Of a stretch of DNA of 43,842 nucleotides, positions 8,178-15,941 are shown piece by piece. The DNA is from Candidatus Eisenbergiella pullistercoris (GTDB taxonomy: Bacteria > Bacillota > Clostridia > Lachnospirales > Lachnospiraceae): assembly GCA_019115665.1 (NCBI GenBank), contig DXDD01000171.1, positions 1 to 43,842 on the forward strand. Direction: 5' to 3'. The notes under the pieces were generated by a model, which saw only the letters and a list, made by a program, of their open reading frames with translations, ran no database searches and was not told the origin of the DNA. A program made the translations under genes and the position numbers. Positions within the stretch are counted from its first letter, which is position 1, and each line of letters begins with the position of its first letter.

Positions 8178-9155
8178 CTACAGGCTCCTTGCCGCCTCGG
8201 CCACCCAGCGCAGCCTCTCCCGGTCGATCTTCGCGTCCACGGTGCAGTCCCCGCCCAGCATCAGGCCCTTCTTTCCATAATTCAGGATCAGATTTCTGGT
8301 ATAGTCCTGCAGCTCCTGCTTCGTGCCGTGATACAGGACACCCTGCTGAACCTTTCCGTCCCAGTGGGTCTCAAAGCCGCCCAGCACCGTTTTTCCGCCG
8401 AAGAAAAAGCGTCCCTCCTCCAGGCTCATTCCCTCCACGAACACGGCCCAGTTCATCACCTTCGCCGGATAATCCTTCCACAGCTCCAGACGGTTTCTTG
8501 CTCCCGCCCAGCCGCACATATGCAGGATATTGTTTTCCGAAAAGCGGTTGGCATGTTCCAGCACGTACAGGTCGGAGGGCCGGACCGTCTTCTCATATTC
8601 CCCGGGCTGGAAGCGGTCATATTCCCCGCTCTGCACGCAGTAATAGATTCCGTCGCAGCCCGCCTCCGCGATCAGAAGCTCAGAAAGCAGCGCGTTGGTC
8701 TGCCCGATGGCGTCCAGCGCCCGCATGACGGCGTTTCTGTCCGTCCGGATATGCTCCATGATCATGGAATCCGGCTGCCCCGCCGCCTCGATCCCGAACC
8801 GCAGAGAGGAAAAGGGCGCGAACACGTTGTAGAAGACGCAGCGTTCCTTTCCGATCTCCTTCACGATGGCCGCCGCCCGTTCCACCTGCTCCCGGATAAA
8901 GGGATGATCCGCCGGAAGCGGCTCCACCCGGTTCCAGTCCTCCGCCTTCCGGATCTTTGGAAGCGGCCAGGCGAAATAGCTGTCGCACATGATTTTCAGA
9001 AAATCCAGATCCGTCTCTCTGTAATAGTTCAGATGGGCCTGCACGCAGGCGTCCCCCGCCGCCTCCTCTCCGGCAAAATGAAACCAGAAGCCCACCGGCA
9101 CATGGTCCACCTCCCTCTTGTTCATCGCGTTTAATACCCTCGTTCTTTTGTCCAT
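8178..9155 (-). CDS. Uroporphyrinogen decarboxylase (URO-D) family protein
   Basis: A 325-residue protein of the URO-D/MtaA-like barrel family. It includes the family-like start RVLNAMNKREVDHVPVGFWFHF, the central HMCGWAGARNRLE and the C-terminal GLMLGGDCTV block. In anaerobes such stand-alone members often act as methyl transferases to corrinoid or coenzyme proteins, or have unknown roles, rather than in heme synthesis. No heme genes are nearby, so I do not call it HemE. The start at 9155 has a textbook AAGGAGG site; a longer frame upstream lacks one. It lies between trmO and guaB with no clear terminator. Confidence 0.85.
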   Translation of the reverse strand: MDKRTRVLNAMNKREVDHVPVGFWFHFAGEEAAGDACVQAHLNYYRETDLDFLKIMCDSYFAWPLPKIRKAEDWNRVEPLPADHPFIREQVERAAAIVKEIGKERCVFYNVFAPFSSLRFGIEAAGQPDSMIMEHIRTDRNAVMRALDAIGQTNALLSELLIAEAGCDGIYYCVQSGEYDRFQPGEYEKTVRPSDLYVLEHANRFSENNILHMCGWAGARNRLELWKDYPAKVMNWAVFVEGMSLEEGRFFFGGKTVLGGFETHWDGKVQQGVLYHGTKQELQDYTRNLILNYGKKGLMLGGDCTVDAKIDRERLRWVAEAARSL

Positions 9156-9241
9156 TGCAGCCTCCTTCTTTCTGCCGCCCCCGGGCGGCGTTTGGTTTTC
9201 CGTACATAAGCCTGTCCCCATCGTGGGCCGTTTTTTCTCCC

Positions 9242-9344
9242 GTCAGGGACCGGCGTTCCTCCTGTCGTGACCGGCGTTCCTCCTATCAGGGACGGCTTTC
9301 CTCGTCAGGGACGGCTTTCCTCGTCAGGGACAGCTTTCCTCCCC
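9242..9344. repeat. Minisatellite of 19-22-bp units at the 3' end of trmO
   Basis: Five degenerate units (starting 9242, 9264, 9285, 9304 and 9323) follow the pattern GTCAGGGACGGCTTTCCTC. Units three to five are the closest to each other. The repeats overlap the last codons and stop of trmO: the TGA at 9324-9326 is part of a unit. The GC-rich unit resembles in length and composition the array on the other side of trmO. Confidence 0.85.
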
Positions 9345-10052
9345 TCGGAACCGGCTTTCGCCGCCTCCGTCCCCGCGCGGCTCCAGCCCGCAGACTGTCA
9401 GCACTCCGTCCCTCACCCGGAATCGGATGTCGTATCCGGCGAAGGCCACGCCGTAGACCCTCTCCGGATCACTGCTGTAGCCGGGCCTTGGATCCTGGGA
9501 AAGCAGCGCCGCCGCGGCTCCCCTTTTTTCCTCCGGGTACCTGGAAAGCAGCTCTTCGGGAAATTCCACCAGAAGCGCATGCTTCCCGGTTTCCTTCGTG
9601 TAGCCCTCCGAAGCCTCCGGATGACAGTCCGCAAGCGGGATATAGGGCTTGATATCAAGGATCGGCGTCCCGTCCATCAGATCCGCCCCAAGCACGGTAA
9701 GCACCGGCCCCTCCTTTTCCGTAAGCTCCACGCGCTTCAGCCGGACACAGGACAGGCCGATGCCGTTCGGGCGAAAGGGCGAACGGGTGGCAAACACCCC
9801 CAGCCTCGTATTCCCTCCCAGCCTGGGCGGCCGCACCGTGGGCTGCCAGCCCTCCCTTTCATTTTCCGAAAATTTCCACAGAAGCCAGACATGGCTGAAC
9901 TGCTCCAGCCCCCGGACCGCATCCGGATTCCGGAATTCCGGCTCAAAAACAATCCTTCCCTCCAGATCCTCCACCAGTCCGCTCTGCCTGGGGATCCCGA
10001 ATTTTTCCGGAAAATCCGTATGGATATGCGCGATCGCCTGAATCTTATCCAT
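9324..10052 (-). CDS. trmO: tRNA (t6A37) N6-methyltransferase, TrmO/TsaA family
   Basis: A 242-residue protein of the YaeB/TsaA family, which uses S-adenosylmethionine to N6-methylate t6A37 in threonine tRNAs. The hallmark blocks are visible: LEQFSHVWLLWKF near residue 50, then TRSPFRPNGIGLS near 90, and DLMDGTPILDIKPY near 130. The C-terminal region (residues ~170-230) is the usual small second domain. The frame stays open for 178 codons upstream, but the upstream part is repeat-derived and protein-like only by chance. The ATG at 10052 matches the family start. Its ribosome site is weak (an A/G-rich stretch). The last codons run into a minisatellite, so the C-terminus may vary between strains. 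Confidence 0.9.
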   Translation of the reverse strand: MDKIQAIAHIHTDFPEKFGIPRQSGLVEDLEGRIVFEPEFRNPDAVRGLEQFSHVWLLWKFSENEREGWQPTVRPPRLGGNTRLGVFATRSPFRPNGIGLSCVRLKRVELTEKEGPVLTVLGADLMDGTPILDIKPYIPLADCHPEASEGYTKETGKHALLVEFPEELLSRYPEEKRGAAAALLSQDPRPGYSSDPERVYGVAFAGYDIRFRVRDGVLTVCGLEPRGDGGGESRFRGEESCP

Positions 10053-10108
10053 TTCTTCTTTCGTTCCTTTCCTGCCGCTTCTGACCTGCCGGCCCGGAAG
10101 CCGGTCTG

Positions 10109-10248
10109 CCTGTCTGAAAACGGGCCTGCCTGTCCGGAAATGGGCCGGCCTGTCCGGAAATGGGCCGGCCTGTCCGGAAATGAGCCTGCCTGTCCGGAAA
10201 TGAGCCTGCCGGCCGGAAATGGGCCTGCCTGTCCGAAAAATGAGCCTG
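10109..10248. repeat. 20-bp minisatellite upstream of trmO
   Basis: Seven tandem units of 19-21 bp start at 10109, 10129, 10149, 10169, 10189, 10209 and 10228, with pattern CCTGTCCGGAAATGGGCCGG. Neighbouring units are identical or differ by one to three bases. The array lies 57 bases upstream of the trmO start, inside its probable 5' leader. On the minus strand it stays open in all units but has no protein-like features beyond repetition. Confidence 0.9.
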
Positions 10249-10311
10249 CCGGCCGGCTTCCTCCGGTCCGTTTCCGCCAGATCCGCCCGGTACATGCACA
10301 GTCCCGGCTGA

Positions 10312-10340
10312 AGCATAACCATATATCCACAATACACCAA
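10312..10340 (-). promoter_or_regulatory. Putative promoter of trmO
   Basis: On the minus strand TTGGTG (10335-10340) and TATGCT (10312-10317) are 17 bp apart. If used, the trmO leader would be about 250 bases long and would contain the whole 20-bp minisatellite. Confidence 0.4.
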
Positions 10341-10680
10341 AAACGAGTTTTTGAAAAGCGTCTTGAGGACACTTTCGGCGGCGCAAAGCTTTTGCAGGAA
10401 GCCTTTCGGGAATACCGGAAGTTTTTCAGCGCCTTTTCCGGTTTTCCTGATCCCTGCCGCAGGATCTTGCCTATCCCTACGGGTCAACATGCCATTCTTC
10501 TGATTCCTGCCGTAGAAACCTGCCGCAGAAGCGGTTCCTGTCCGCCGACAAGCCGGCGGACAGGAACCCGGCCCGGCATTCCGCATCGCCTGCGGCGGGC
10601 GGGCCGGATTCAGGCCGGAACGCTTTTCTTACGCGCCGGTCAGCAGGTGACCGGCGCTGGCCTGAACAGACAGGGTCCGG
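10341..10680. other. Non-coding stretch with two long hairpins
   Basis: No convincing gene is seen here. It contains a perfect 15-bp inverted repeat (10533-10547 with 10554-10568, 6-nt loop) and a perfect 10-bp one (10633-10642 with 10648-10657, 5-nt loop). Neither is followed by a T-tract on either strand, so they are not ordinary terminators. It separates the divergent trmO and P-ATPase genes. Confidence 0.65.
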
Positions 10681-10681
10681 A

Positions 10682-10760
10682 CCCGCCGGGTTAAAATCGG
10701 TTAAAATTTCATATAATTTTCAATTATCCGATTTATAACCCGCCGGCAATCTGATATAAT
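10682..10760 (+). promoter_or_regulatory. Extended -10 promoter and repeat-rich operator region of the P-ATPase
   Basis: TATAAT at 10755-10760 is preceded by TG one base away (extended -10), with a poor -35 (TTTATA, 10732-10737). Upstream lie two direct copies of GGTTAAAAT (10689-10697 and 10699-10707). The block also forms an imperfect inverted repeat with the sequence just before 10748 (CCGCCGGGTTAAAATCGG against CCGATTTATAACCCGCCGG). These are candidate regulator sites. A further small hairpin (10811-10825) lies in the leader before the ribosome binding site. Confidence 0.6.
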
Positions 10761-10857
10761 AATCCACATGCGGGATTTTTTGCTCCCGTATGACTTTTAC
10801 ACTTTTCAAACCGGCGGAGCGCCGGAAAAAACATAAGAAAGGATGAGGTGTAACTGT

Positions 10858-13506
10858 ATGAAATCATTTTTCAGCCTGTCGCCGGCTGATACGGCCAGAG
10901 AGCTTCAGGTGGACGTATCGAGCGGTCTGACTAATGAAGAGGCCGAAAAACGTATTGAAAAATACGGACCCAACCGTCTGGAGGGCGGAAAAGAGAAGTC
11001 CCTGATCCAGATGATCCTGGAGCAGCTCAAGGATTTCCTGGTGATCATCCTGATGATCGCCGCCGTGATTTCCATTTTTCTGGGAGAGGCGCTGGAGGGC
11101 GTCATCATCCTGGCGATCGTCGTCCTGAACACCTTCCTGGGCGTTTATCAGGAAAACAAGGCGAGCAACGCGCTGAAGGCGCTGAAGGAAATGGCAAGCC
11201 CTCACGCGAAGGTGCTTCGCGGCGGACAGATCGTCGAGGTTCCCTCCTCGGACGTGGTGCCGGGCGACATCGCCATTCTGGAAGCGGGCGATTATGTTCC
11301 CGCCGACCTGCGGCTGATCGAATCCGTCAACCTGAAAATTGACGAGGCGGCTCTGACCGGAGAATCCGTCCCGGTAGAAAAGGACGCTTCCGCCGTTCTG
11401 GCTGAGGACGCAAGCCTCGGCGACCGCATCAACTGCGGCTACATGGGCACGGTCATCACCTACGGACGCGGACGCGGCGTCATCACCGAAACCGGCATGC
11501 AGACCCAGATGGGAAATATCGCCGGCATGCTGAACGACACGCCGGACGAGTCCACCCCGCTTCAGAAGAAGCTGGACAGCCTGGGCAAGGTGCTCGGTAT
11601 CGTATGTCTTGCCATCTGCGTGGTCATTTTCCTGCTCGGCCTGCTTCACGGCATGGAGCTGTTCGATATCTTCATGACCTCCGTTTCCCTGGCCGTAGCC
11701 GCCATTCCTGAAGGCCTGACCGTCGTGGTTACGGTGGTTCTTGCCATGGGCATGCAGAAAATGGTCAAGTGCAACGCCATCATCAAGCGCCTGAGCGCGG
11801 TGGAAACCCTGGGAAGCACCACGGTTATCTGCTCGGATAAAACCGGAACCCTGACCCAGAACAAGATGACCATCCAGAAGCTCTACGACGCTTCCGGCCA
11901 CTATAACGTAAGCGGCACGGGCTACAGCCCGGAGGGCGAGATCACCGACGAGGCCGGCAATGTGCCTGCTTCTTACCCGGACCGCCTGATCGAAGGGGCG
12001 CTTTTATGCAACGACGCCACCTATGATCCCGACAAGCAGACCATCGTGGGCGATCCCACGGAAGCCGCCATGGTGGTGCTTGCCTACAAGCACGGCATGA
12101 AGAAGGCGGAATGGGAAAGCAAATATCCCCGCGTGCAGGAAATCCCCTTCGATTCGGACAGAAAGCTCATGTCCACCTTCCATAAGATCGGGGATTCCAT
12201 CACCATGTACACCAAGGGCGCTCCGGACGAGCTGCTGCGCCGCTGTACCAGAATTGAAGAAAATGGCGCGGTCAATCCGCTTACGGACGCGAAGCGGGAG
12301 GAAATCCTCGGCGTCAACCAGGAGATGGCTCAGTCCGCGCTTCGTGTGATCGGCGTGGCCTACCGCACCATGAATGCAGCGGATCCTTCTCCGGAGGCTG
12401 AAAACGATCTGATCTTCGTCGGTCTGGTCGGCATGATCGACCCGCCCAGAGAAGAGGCGAAGGCCGCTATCGACGTCTGCAAGACCGCGGGCATCCAGGT
12501 GAAGATGATCACCGGCGACCACAAGATCACCGCAAGCGCCATCGGCGCGCAGCTGGGCATCCAGACCGACCGCACGGTGGAAGGCCGCGAGATCAGCGAA
12601 ATGAGCGACGAGCAGCTGCGCGAGTGCGTGAAGACCACAAACGTGTTCGCCCGCGTATCTCCGGAGCATAAGGTCCGTCTGGTGGATGCTGTCCGTGCCA
12701 ACGGAAACATTGCCGCCATGACCGGCGACGGCGTAAACGACGCGCCTTCCCTGAAGCATGCCGACATCGGCGTGGCAATGGGAATCACCGGAACCGACGT
12801 ATCCAAGGAAGCAGCCGACATGATCCTGACCGACGACAATTTCGCCAGCATCGTGCGCGCCGTCGCGGAGGGCCGTACCATTTACGCCAACATCCGTAAG
12901 GTGGTAGGCTTCCTGCTCTCCTGCAACATCGGCGAGATCCTGGTCATTTTCCTGGCCATGCTCACCAACCTGCCCACGCCGCTGGTTGCCATCCAGCTGC
13001 TTTCCATCAACCTGATCACGGACGCCTTCCCGGCCTTCGCTCTGGGTATGGAAAAGGAAGAGCCCGGCACCATGAACCGTAAGCCCCGCGATCCTTCCGA
13101 GCCCATTGTGGACAGGAAGATGACCGTGGCCGTGCTGATTCAGAGCGTAGCTCTGGCGCTGGGAACCCTCGGCTCCTTCGTATACGGCCTGATCGTACAC
13201 GATTCCCTGGAGGTTGCGAGAACCGCCTGCTTCCTCACCCTGGTTCTGGGCGAGCTGCTTCGCGCTTACTCCGCACGTTCCGAATCCACCTCCATCTTTA
13301 AGATGAAGGTCTTTGAAAACAGCTACCTGAACAAGTGCGTGCTGGTATCCATGCTGTTCATGATCGCCAGCATCTACGTACCCTTCCTGAATCCGGTATT
13401 CAGCACCGTGGCTCTCTCCTTTGACGAGATCATCATGGCGCTGCTGCTCGCCTTCCTCCCCATGCTGGGCGGCGAGGCTGCGAAGCTAATCACGAAGAGG
13501 ATGTAA
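10858..13506 (+). CDS. P-type ATPase, calcium-transporting type (P2A)
   Basis: An 882-residue membrane pump that exports a cation, probably Ca2+, using an aspartyl-phosphate intermediate. The order is as expected. A cytoplasmic N-terminal cation-ATPase domain (SPADTARELQVD) is followed by M1-M2, the actuator loop with LTGES, and M4 with PEGL. The phosphorylation site is DKTGT at D327, followed by the nucleotide domain, TGDGVNDAP, and M5-M10. Ion ligands typical of SERCA/PMR1 pumps are present: the PEGL Glu in M4, NIGE in M5 and NLITD in M6. That favours calcium over manganese or sodium, but substrate is inferred. An ATG 15 bases upstream is too close to its ribosome site, so 10858 is preferred. 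Confidence 0.93.
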   Translation: MKSFFSLSPADTARELQVDVSSGLTNEEAEKRIEKYGPNRLEGGKEKSLIQMILEQLKDFLVIILMIAAVISIFLGEALEGVIILAIVVLNTFLGVYQENKASNALKALKEMASPHAKVLRGGQIVEVPSSDVVPGDIAILEAGDYVPADLRLIESVNLKIDEAALTGESVPVEKDASAVLAEDASLGDRINCGYMGTVITYGRGRGVITETGMQTQMGNIAGMLNDTPDESTPLQKKLDSLGKVLGIVCLAICVVIFLLGLLHGMELFDIFMTSVSLAVAAIPEGLTVVVTVVLAMGMQKMVKCNAIIKRLSAVETLGSTTVICSDKTGTLTQNKMTIQKLYDASGHYNVSGTGYSPEGEITDEAGNVPASYPDRLIEGALLCNDATYDPDKQTIVGDPTEAAMVVLAYKHGMKKAEWESKYPRVQEIPFDSDRKLMSTFHKIGDSITMYTKGAPDELLRRCTRIEENGAVNPLTDAKREEILGVNQEMAQSALRVIGVAYRTMNAADPSPEAENDLIFVGLVGMIDPPREEAKAAIDVCKTAGIQVKMITGDHKITASAIGAQLGIQTDRTVEGREISEMSDEQLRECVKTTNVFARVSPEHKVRLVDAVRANGNIAAMTGDGVNDAPSLKHADIGVAMGITGTDVSKEAADMILTDDNFASIVRAVAEGRTIYANIRKVVGFLLSCNIGEILVIFLAMLTNLPTPLVAIQLLSINLITDAFPAFALGMEKEEPGTMNRKPRDPSEPIVDRKMTVAVLIQSVALALGTLGSFVYGLIVHDSLEVARTACFLTLVLGELLRAYSARSESTSIFKMKVFENSYLNKCVLVSMLFMIASIYVPFLNPVFSTVALSFDEIIMALLLAFLPMLGGEAAKLITKRM

Positions 13507-13585
13507 GGCATGAAAAACGGGGCGGTTTCTCCTGGAAGCCGTCCACAGGCTTAAAGGTTCTGTTTCCGGACAAGACCGTATAAAT

Positions 13586-13640
13586 AAAAAAATACCGCCG
13601 TACCGGCTGTTTATCTGCCGGTGCGGCGGTATCTGTTTTA
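13586..13640. terminator. Bidirectional intrinsic terminator
   Basis: A 16-bp stem with one wobble (13592-13607 with 13617-13632) separates the convergent P-ATPase and aldo/keto reductase genes. An A-run before it gives a U-tract for the minus strand, and CTGTTTTA follows on the plus strand. It fits termination of both genes, more strongly for the minus-strand one. Confidence 0.85.
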
Positions 13641-13670
13641 CCCGCTTTTGAGAGTTGAAATGTCCTTCTT

Positions 13671-14591
13671 TTACGGAAGCCTGTGCCCTGCCGCCAGGTA
13701 CAGACGATACCATTCTTCTCTGGTAAGCGTCAGGTCCACAGCCCGACAGATCTCCTTCAGCCGGAACGGCTTCGTCGTTCCGGCCACCAGCTGCATCTTC
13801 GCCGGATGGCGCAGGATCCATGCGGCCGTTATTGTGGTATCCGTCGTTCCATATTTTTGTGCCAGTTCACCGATTGCGTCATTGAGTTCCTGGAATTTCG
13901 GATTTCCCAGAAAGGTGCCTGAACCAAAACCATACTGGAACGGCGACCACGTCTGGATCGTGATCTCGTTTTCTCTGCAGAAATCCAGAACACCGCCGTC
14001 CCTGTCCACCGCACCGTCCGTATCCATGTTCGCTTCCATGCCAATCTGAAGCATGGAAGAATTGACAATGGAAAACTGCAGCTGATCCGCTACCAGAGGC
14101 TGTCGCACGTATTTCTGCAAAAGCCGGATCTGAGACGGACGATGATTGGATACACCGAAGAAGCGCACCTTGCCGGAATGGTACAGAATGTCGAATGCCT
14201 CCGCCACCTCCTCCGGTTCCACCAGAGCATCCGGCCGGTGCAGCAGGAGTACGTCCAGATATTCAGTCTGAAGCCGTTTTAAAATTCCATCCACAGAAGA
14301 CAGAATATGCTCTTTGGAGCTGTCGTATTTTCTGCCCGGTCCAATGCCGCATTTAGACTGAAGAATGATTTTTCCCCGAACAGAAGGAGACATGTGGATT
14401 GCCTCGGCAAAACGGCTCTCACAGACGCCCCGCCCGTAAATATCCGCATGATCAAAAAAGCGGCACCCCAGTTCCAGAGCGGTATCCAACAGCTCCTCCG
14501 CCTCCTGTTTCTCCACATCGCAGATCCGCCTGCACCCTACCGCGACTGAAGGCACCAAAAGCCCGCTTTTTCCCAGAGAAATATGTTTCAT
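13671..14591 (-). CDS. Aldo/keto reductase
   Basis: A 306-residue NADPH-dependent oxidoreductase with the (beta/alpha)8 fold. The catalytic tetrad can be placed at D47, Y52 (FFDHADIYG), K80 (LQSKCG) and H118 (LLLHRPD). The cofactor region VAGTTKPFRLKEI lies near residue 270. The WSPFQYG block resembles the YdhF-type group of bacterial reductases. Substrate cannot be told from sequence. A GGGAGG site lies about 7 bases before the ATG. It is a single gene or the second gene of a pair with the acetyltransferase 56 bases upstream. Confidence 0.9.
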   Translation of the reverse strand: MKHISLGKSGLLVPSVAVGCRRICDVEKQEAEELLDTALELGCRFFDHADIYGRGVCESRFAEAIHMSPSVRGKIILQSKCGIGPGRKYDSSKEHILSSVDGILKRLQTEYLDVLLLHRPDALVEPEEVAEAFDILYHSGKVRFFGVSNHRPSQIRLLQKYVRQPLVADQLQFSIVNSSMLQIGMEANMDTDGAVDRDGGVLDFCRENEITIQTWSPFQYGFGSGTFLGNPKFQELNDAIGELAQKYGTTDTTITAAWILRHPAKMQLVAGTTKPFRLKEICRAVDLTLTREEWYRLYLAAGHRLP

Positions 14592-14647
14592 TAGAACGCC
14601 CTCCCATCCTTTCCTGCAACGGATTTTTTTATATAAATGCCATTCTT

Positions 14648-15124
14648 CTATGGCATCCGCACCAGATTGGAATACACGCTGTCCTTCGGAGCGGAATCCG
14701 GAATCGCCTCCGCATGTACAGTCCTGCGATAGAACCCCTCCGCCTCACTCACCCAGCCGATGATGGCATAGCCATAGCCGACGGAGCGCATCGCGTCCAG
14801 CGTCTTTAACAGCAGGTATTTCCCGATCTGCCTTCCTCTTTCGCTCTCCAGCACGCCGATGGGCCCGAAAAACCCCTTCGCCGACACGTCATAGCAGGCA
14901 AATCCCAGCACCCTCCCCTGCTCCGTGGCGATGAAGCACTGGGAAGGCATCTGCAGGATGGCGCACTCCGCTTCCGCTGTCCAGCTTTCGCTGAAATTCT
15001 CCCGCACAAACCGCAGGATGGTCTCCTTATCCCCGGCAAAGGCCCGCTTGATCCGCAGGTTCCCGTCCTCCGGCTCCCGGTATTCGATGTTTTTCAGATT
15101 TACGATCATATCATGTTCGTCCAT
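14648..15124 (-). CDS. GNAT-family N-acetyltransferase
   Basis: A 158-residue acetyl-CoA-dependent transferase. The GNAT core is visible: an N-terminal strand/helix (LRIKRAFAGDKETILRFVRENF), the central strand CFIATEQGRVLGFACYD, and the pyrophosphate loop ESERGRQIGKYLLLKTL. The C-terminal strand GYAIIGWVSEAEGFYRRTV follows. The substrate is unknown. The ATG at 15124 has GGAGG five bases ahead; codons further upstream fall inside a nested-hairpin repeat and are not used as the start here. The hairpin repeat ends two bases before the ribosome site, as it does for the gene upstream of ftsH. Confidence 0.85.
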   Translation of the reverse strand: MDEHDMIVNLKNIEYREPEDGNLRIKRAFAGDKETILRFVRENFSESWTAEAECAILQMPSQCFIATEQGRVLGFACYDVSAKGFFGPIGVLESERGRQIGKYLLLKTLDAMRSVGYGYAIIGWVSEAEGFYRRTVHAEAIPDSAPKDSVYSNLVRMP

Positions 15125-15137
15125 TTTTACCTCCATG

Positions 15138-15247
15138 CCGAAGCGTTTTACGCTGAGGCACGCGCGCCGAACCTCCAGTTCGGCGTCTGCGCAAGAATAC
15201 AAATCCCGTAACGGGATTTGTATTCTTGGGATTTGCGACGCTTCGGC
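15138..15247. repeat. Nested-hairpin repeat element, copy 2
   Basis: Outer arms GCCGAAGCG (15138-15146) and CGCTTCGGC (15239-15247) are perfect inverted repeats. Inside are a 7-bp hairpin (15166-15172 with 15178-15184) and a near-continuous palindrome with 18-bp arms (15192-15209 and 15211-15228) around one base. The central arm is homologous to that of copy 1 at 4993-5022, with paired changes in both arms. It lies in the 5' leader of the GNAT gene. Confidence 0.8.
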
Positions 15248-15391
15248 CTGTTTTCTGTCCTGATTTTAGCACAAAAGCCAGGGATTGACAAATCCTGGGC
15301 GCACTTACTTTTCATTGGGCGTGATAGTACTGCGGTTGATTCCTTTTCCCATATCGAAAAATCCCTGTTTAACACCTGCCGGATGCTTTAA

Positions 15392-15700
15392 TACGGTTTA
15401 AAGAGAGAATCTGCATTGTATAACCGTACAGAAAATCTAAAGTGACGGTTAAAAAAAGGATTTTCCGCTCCTTAACCGTACTTTTTACCACTATTTTGTC
15501 ACCAGTACGGTTACATACCTGATTTTCTCATCTGTAACCGTACTTTTTGGGGTATCTGTACGGTTAGAAACAGATTTTTTGATCTTTTAACCGTATCATG
15601 CCATAAAATGTACGGTTCAGAATAGCATTTTTCGGAATTGAATCCGTAAAAAATGAATTTTTGTACGGATCCAATTCCATTTTTTCATTTTTCAACCGTA
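15392..15700. repeat. Array of six inverted-repeat units bounded by TACGGTTA/TAACCGTA
   Basis: Six units of 37-38 bp (15392-15428, 15444-15480, 15506-15542, 15559-15595, 15611-15648, 15664-15700) each begin with TACGGTTA or a close variant and end with its reverse complement. Linkers of 15-25 bp separate them, giving a period of about 52-53 bp (62 once). Unit centres are T-rich (GATTTTT-like) and weakly similar to each other. The array occupies most of the space between the GNAT and AAA genes, and no gene is seen in it. Confidence 0.9.
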
Positions 15701-15782
15701 CATGGGCGGAAGGGTTCCACGGAAACCCCTGCGGAATGTTTTCCTGTAAAAATCCGTGGAGCATTTCGCCGGATCCCCTGCC
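15701..15782. repeat. Conserved ~80-bp tail of the hairpin array, copy 1
   Basis: It starts directly after the last array unit and is about 80% identical to 32482-32562, which also follows a TACGG...CCGTA unit. It contains GGGTT/AACCC and CCACGGA/TCCGTGG inverted repeats. Short frames exist on both strands, but differences between copies are mostly non-synonymous, so I treat it as non-coding. Confidence 0.75.
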
Positions 15783-15855
15783 CCGTGAGAAACAGCTTCA
15801 GGGATTCTCAGGATCACGAATATCAGTGCTTTCTCTGGAACCTCTTTTTATAATC

Positions 15856-15864
15856 TGCTATAAT
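15856..15864 (+). promoter_or_regulatory. Extended -10 promoter of the AAA/PD-(D/E)XK gene
   Basis: TG-C-TATAAT (15856-15864) is an extended -10; a second TATAAT lies 10 bases upstream (15849-15854). No good -35 is seen. The start would lie about 70 bases before the ATG at 15942. Confidence 0.55.
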
Positions 15865-15941
15865 CTTCATATTCAGATGGCTCCGGATATCCTTCCGCTC
15901 ACACCGGCTTTCCGGATCAGATTCATGGAAAGGAGAACACG

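Noticed and set aside
10053..10586. Upstream extension of the trmO reading frame by 178 codons
   Set aside because: It is open because the 20-bp minisatellite and GC-rich sequence lack stops; the family start and the probable promoter at 10312-10340 place the true start at 10052.
15392..15700. CRISPR-like array
   Set aside because: Spacing is regular, but the repeats are 8-bp inverted pairs, not 25-37-bp direct repeats, the internal sequences are similar to each other, and no cas genes are present.
15564..15782. Minus-strand 66-codon frame (MLHGFLQENIPQGFPWNPSA) with a similar start at the second copy near 32541
   Set aside because: The differences between the two copies are mostly non-synonymous and the frame then runs into hairpin units; there is no ribosome site. 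It is better explained as a non-coding repeat.
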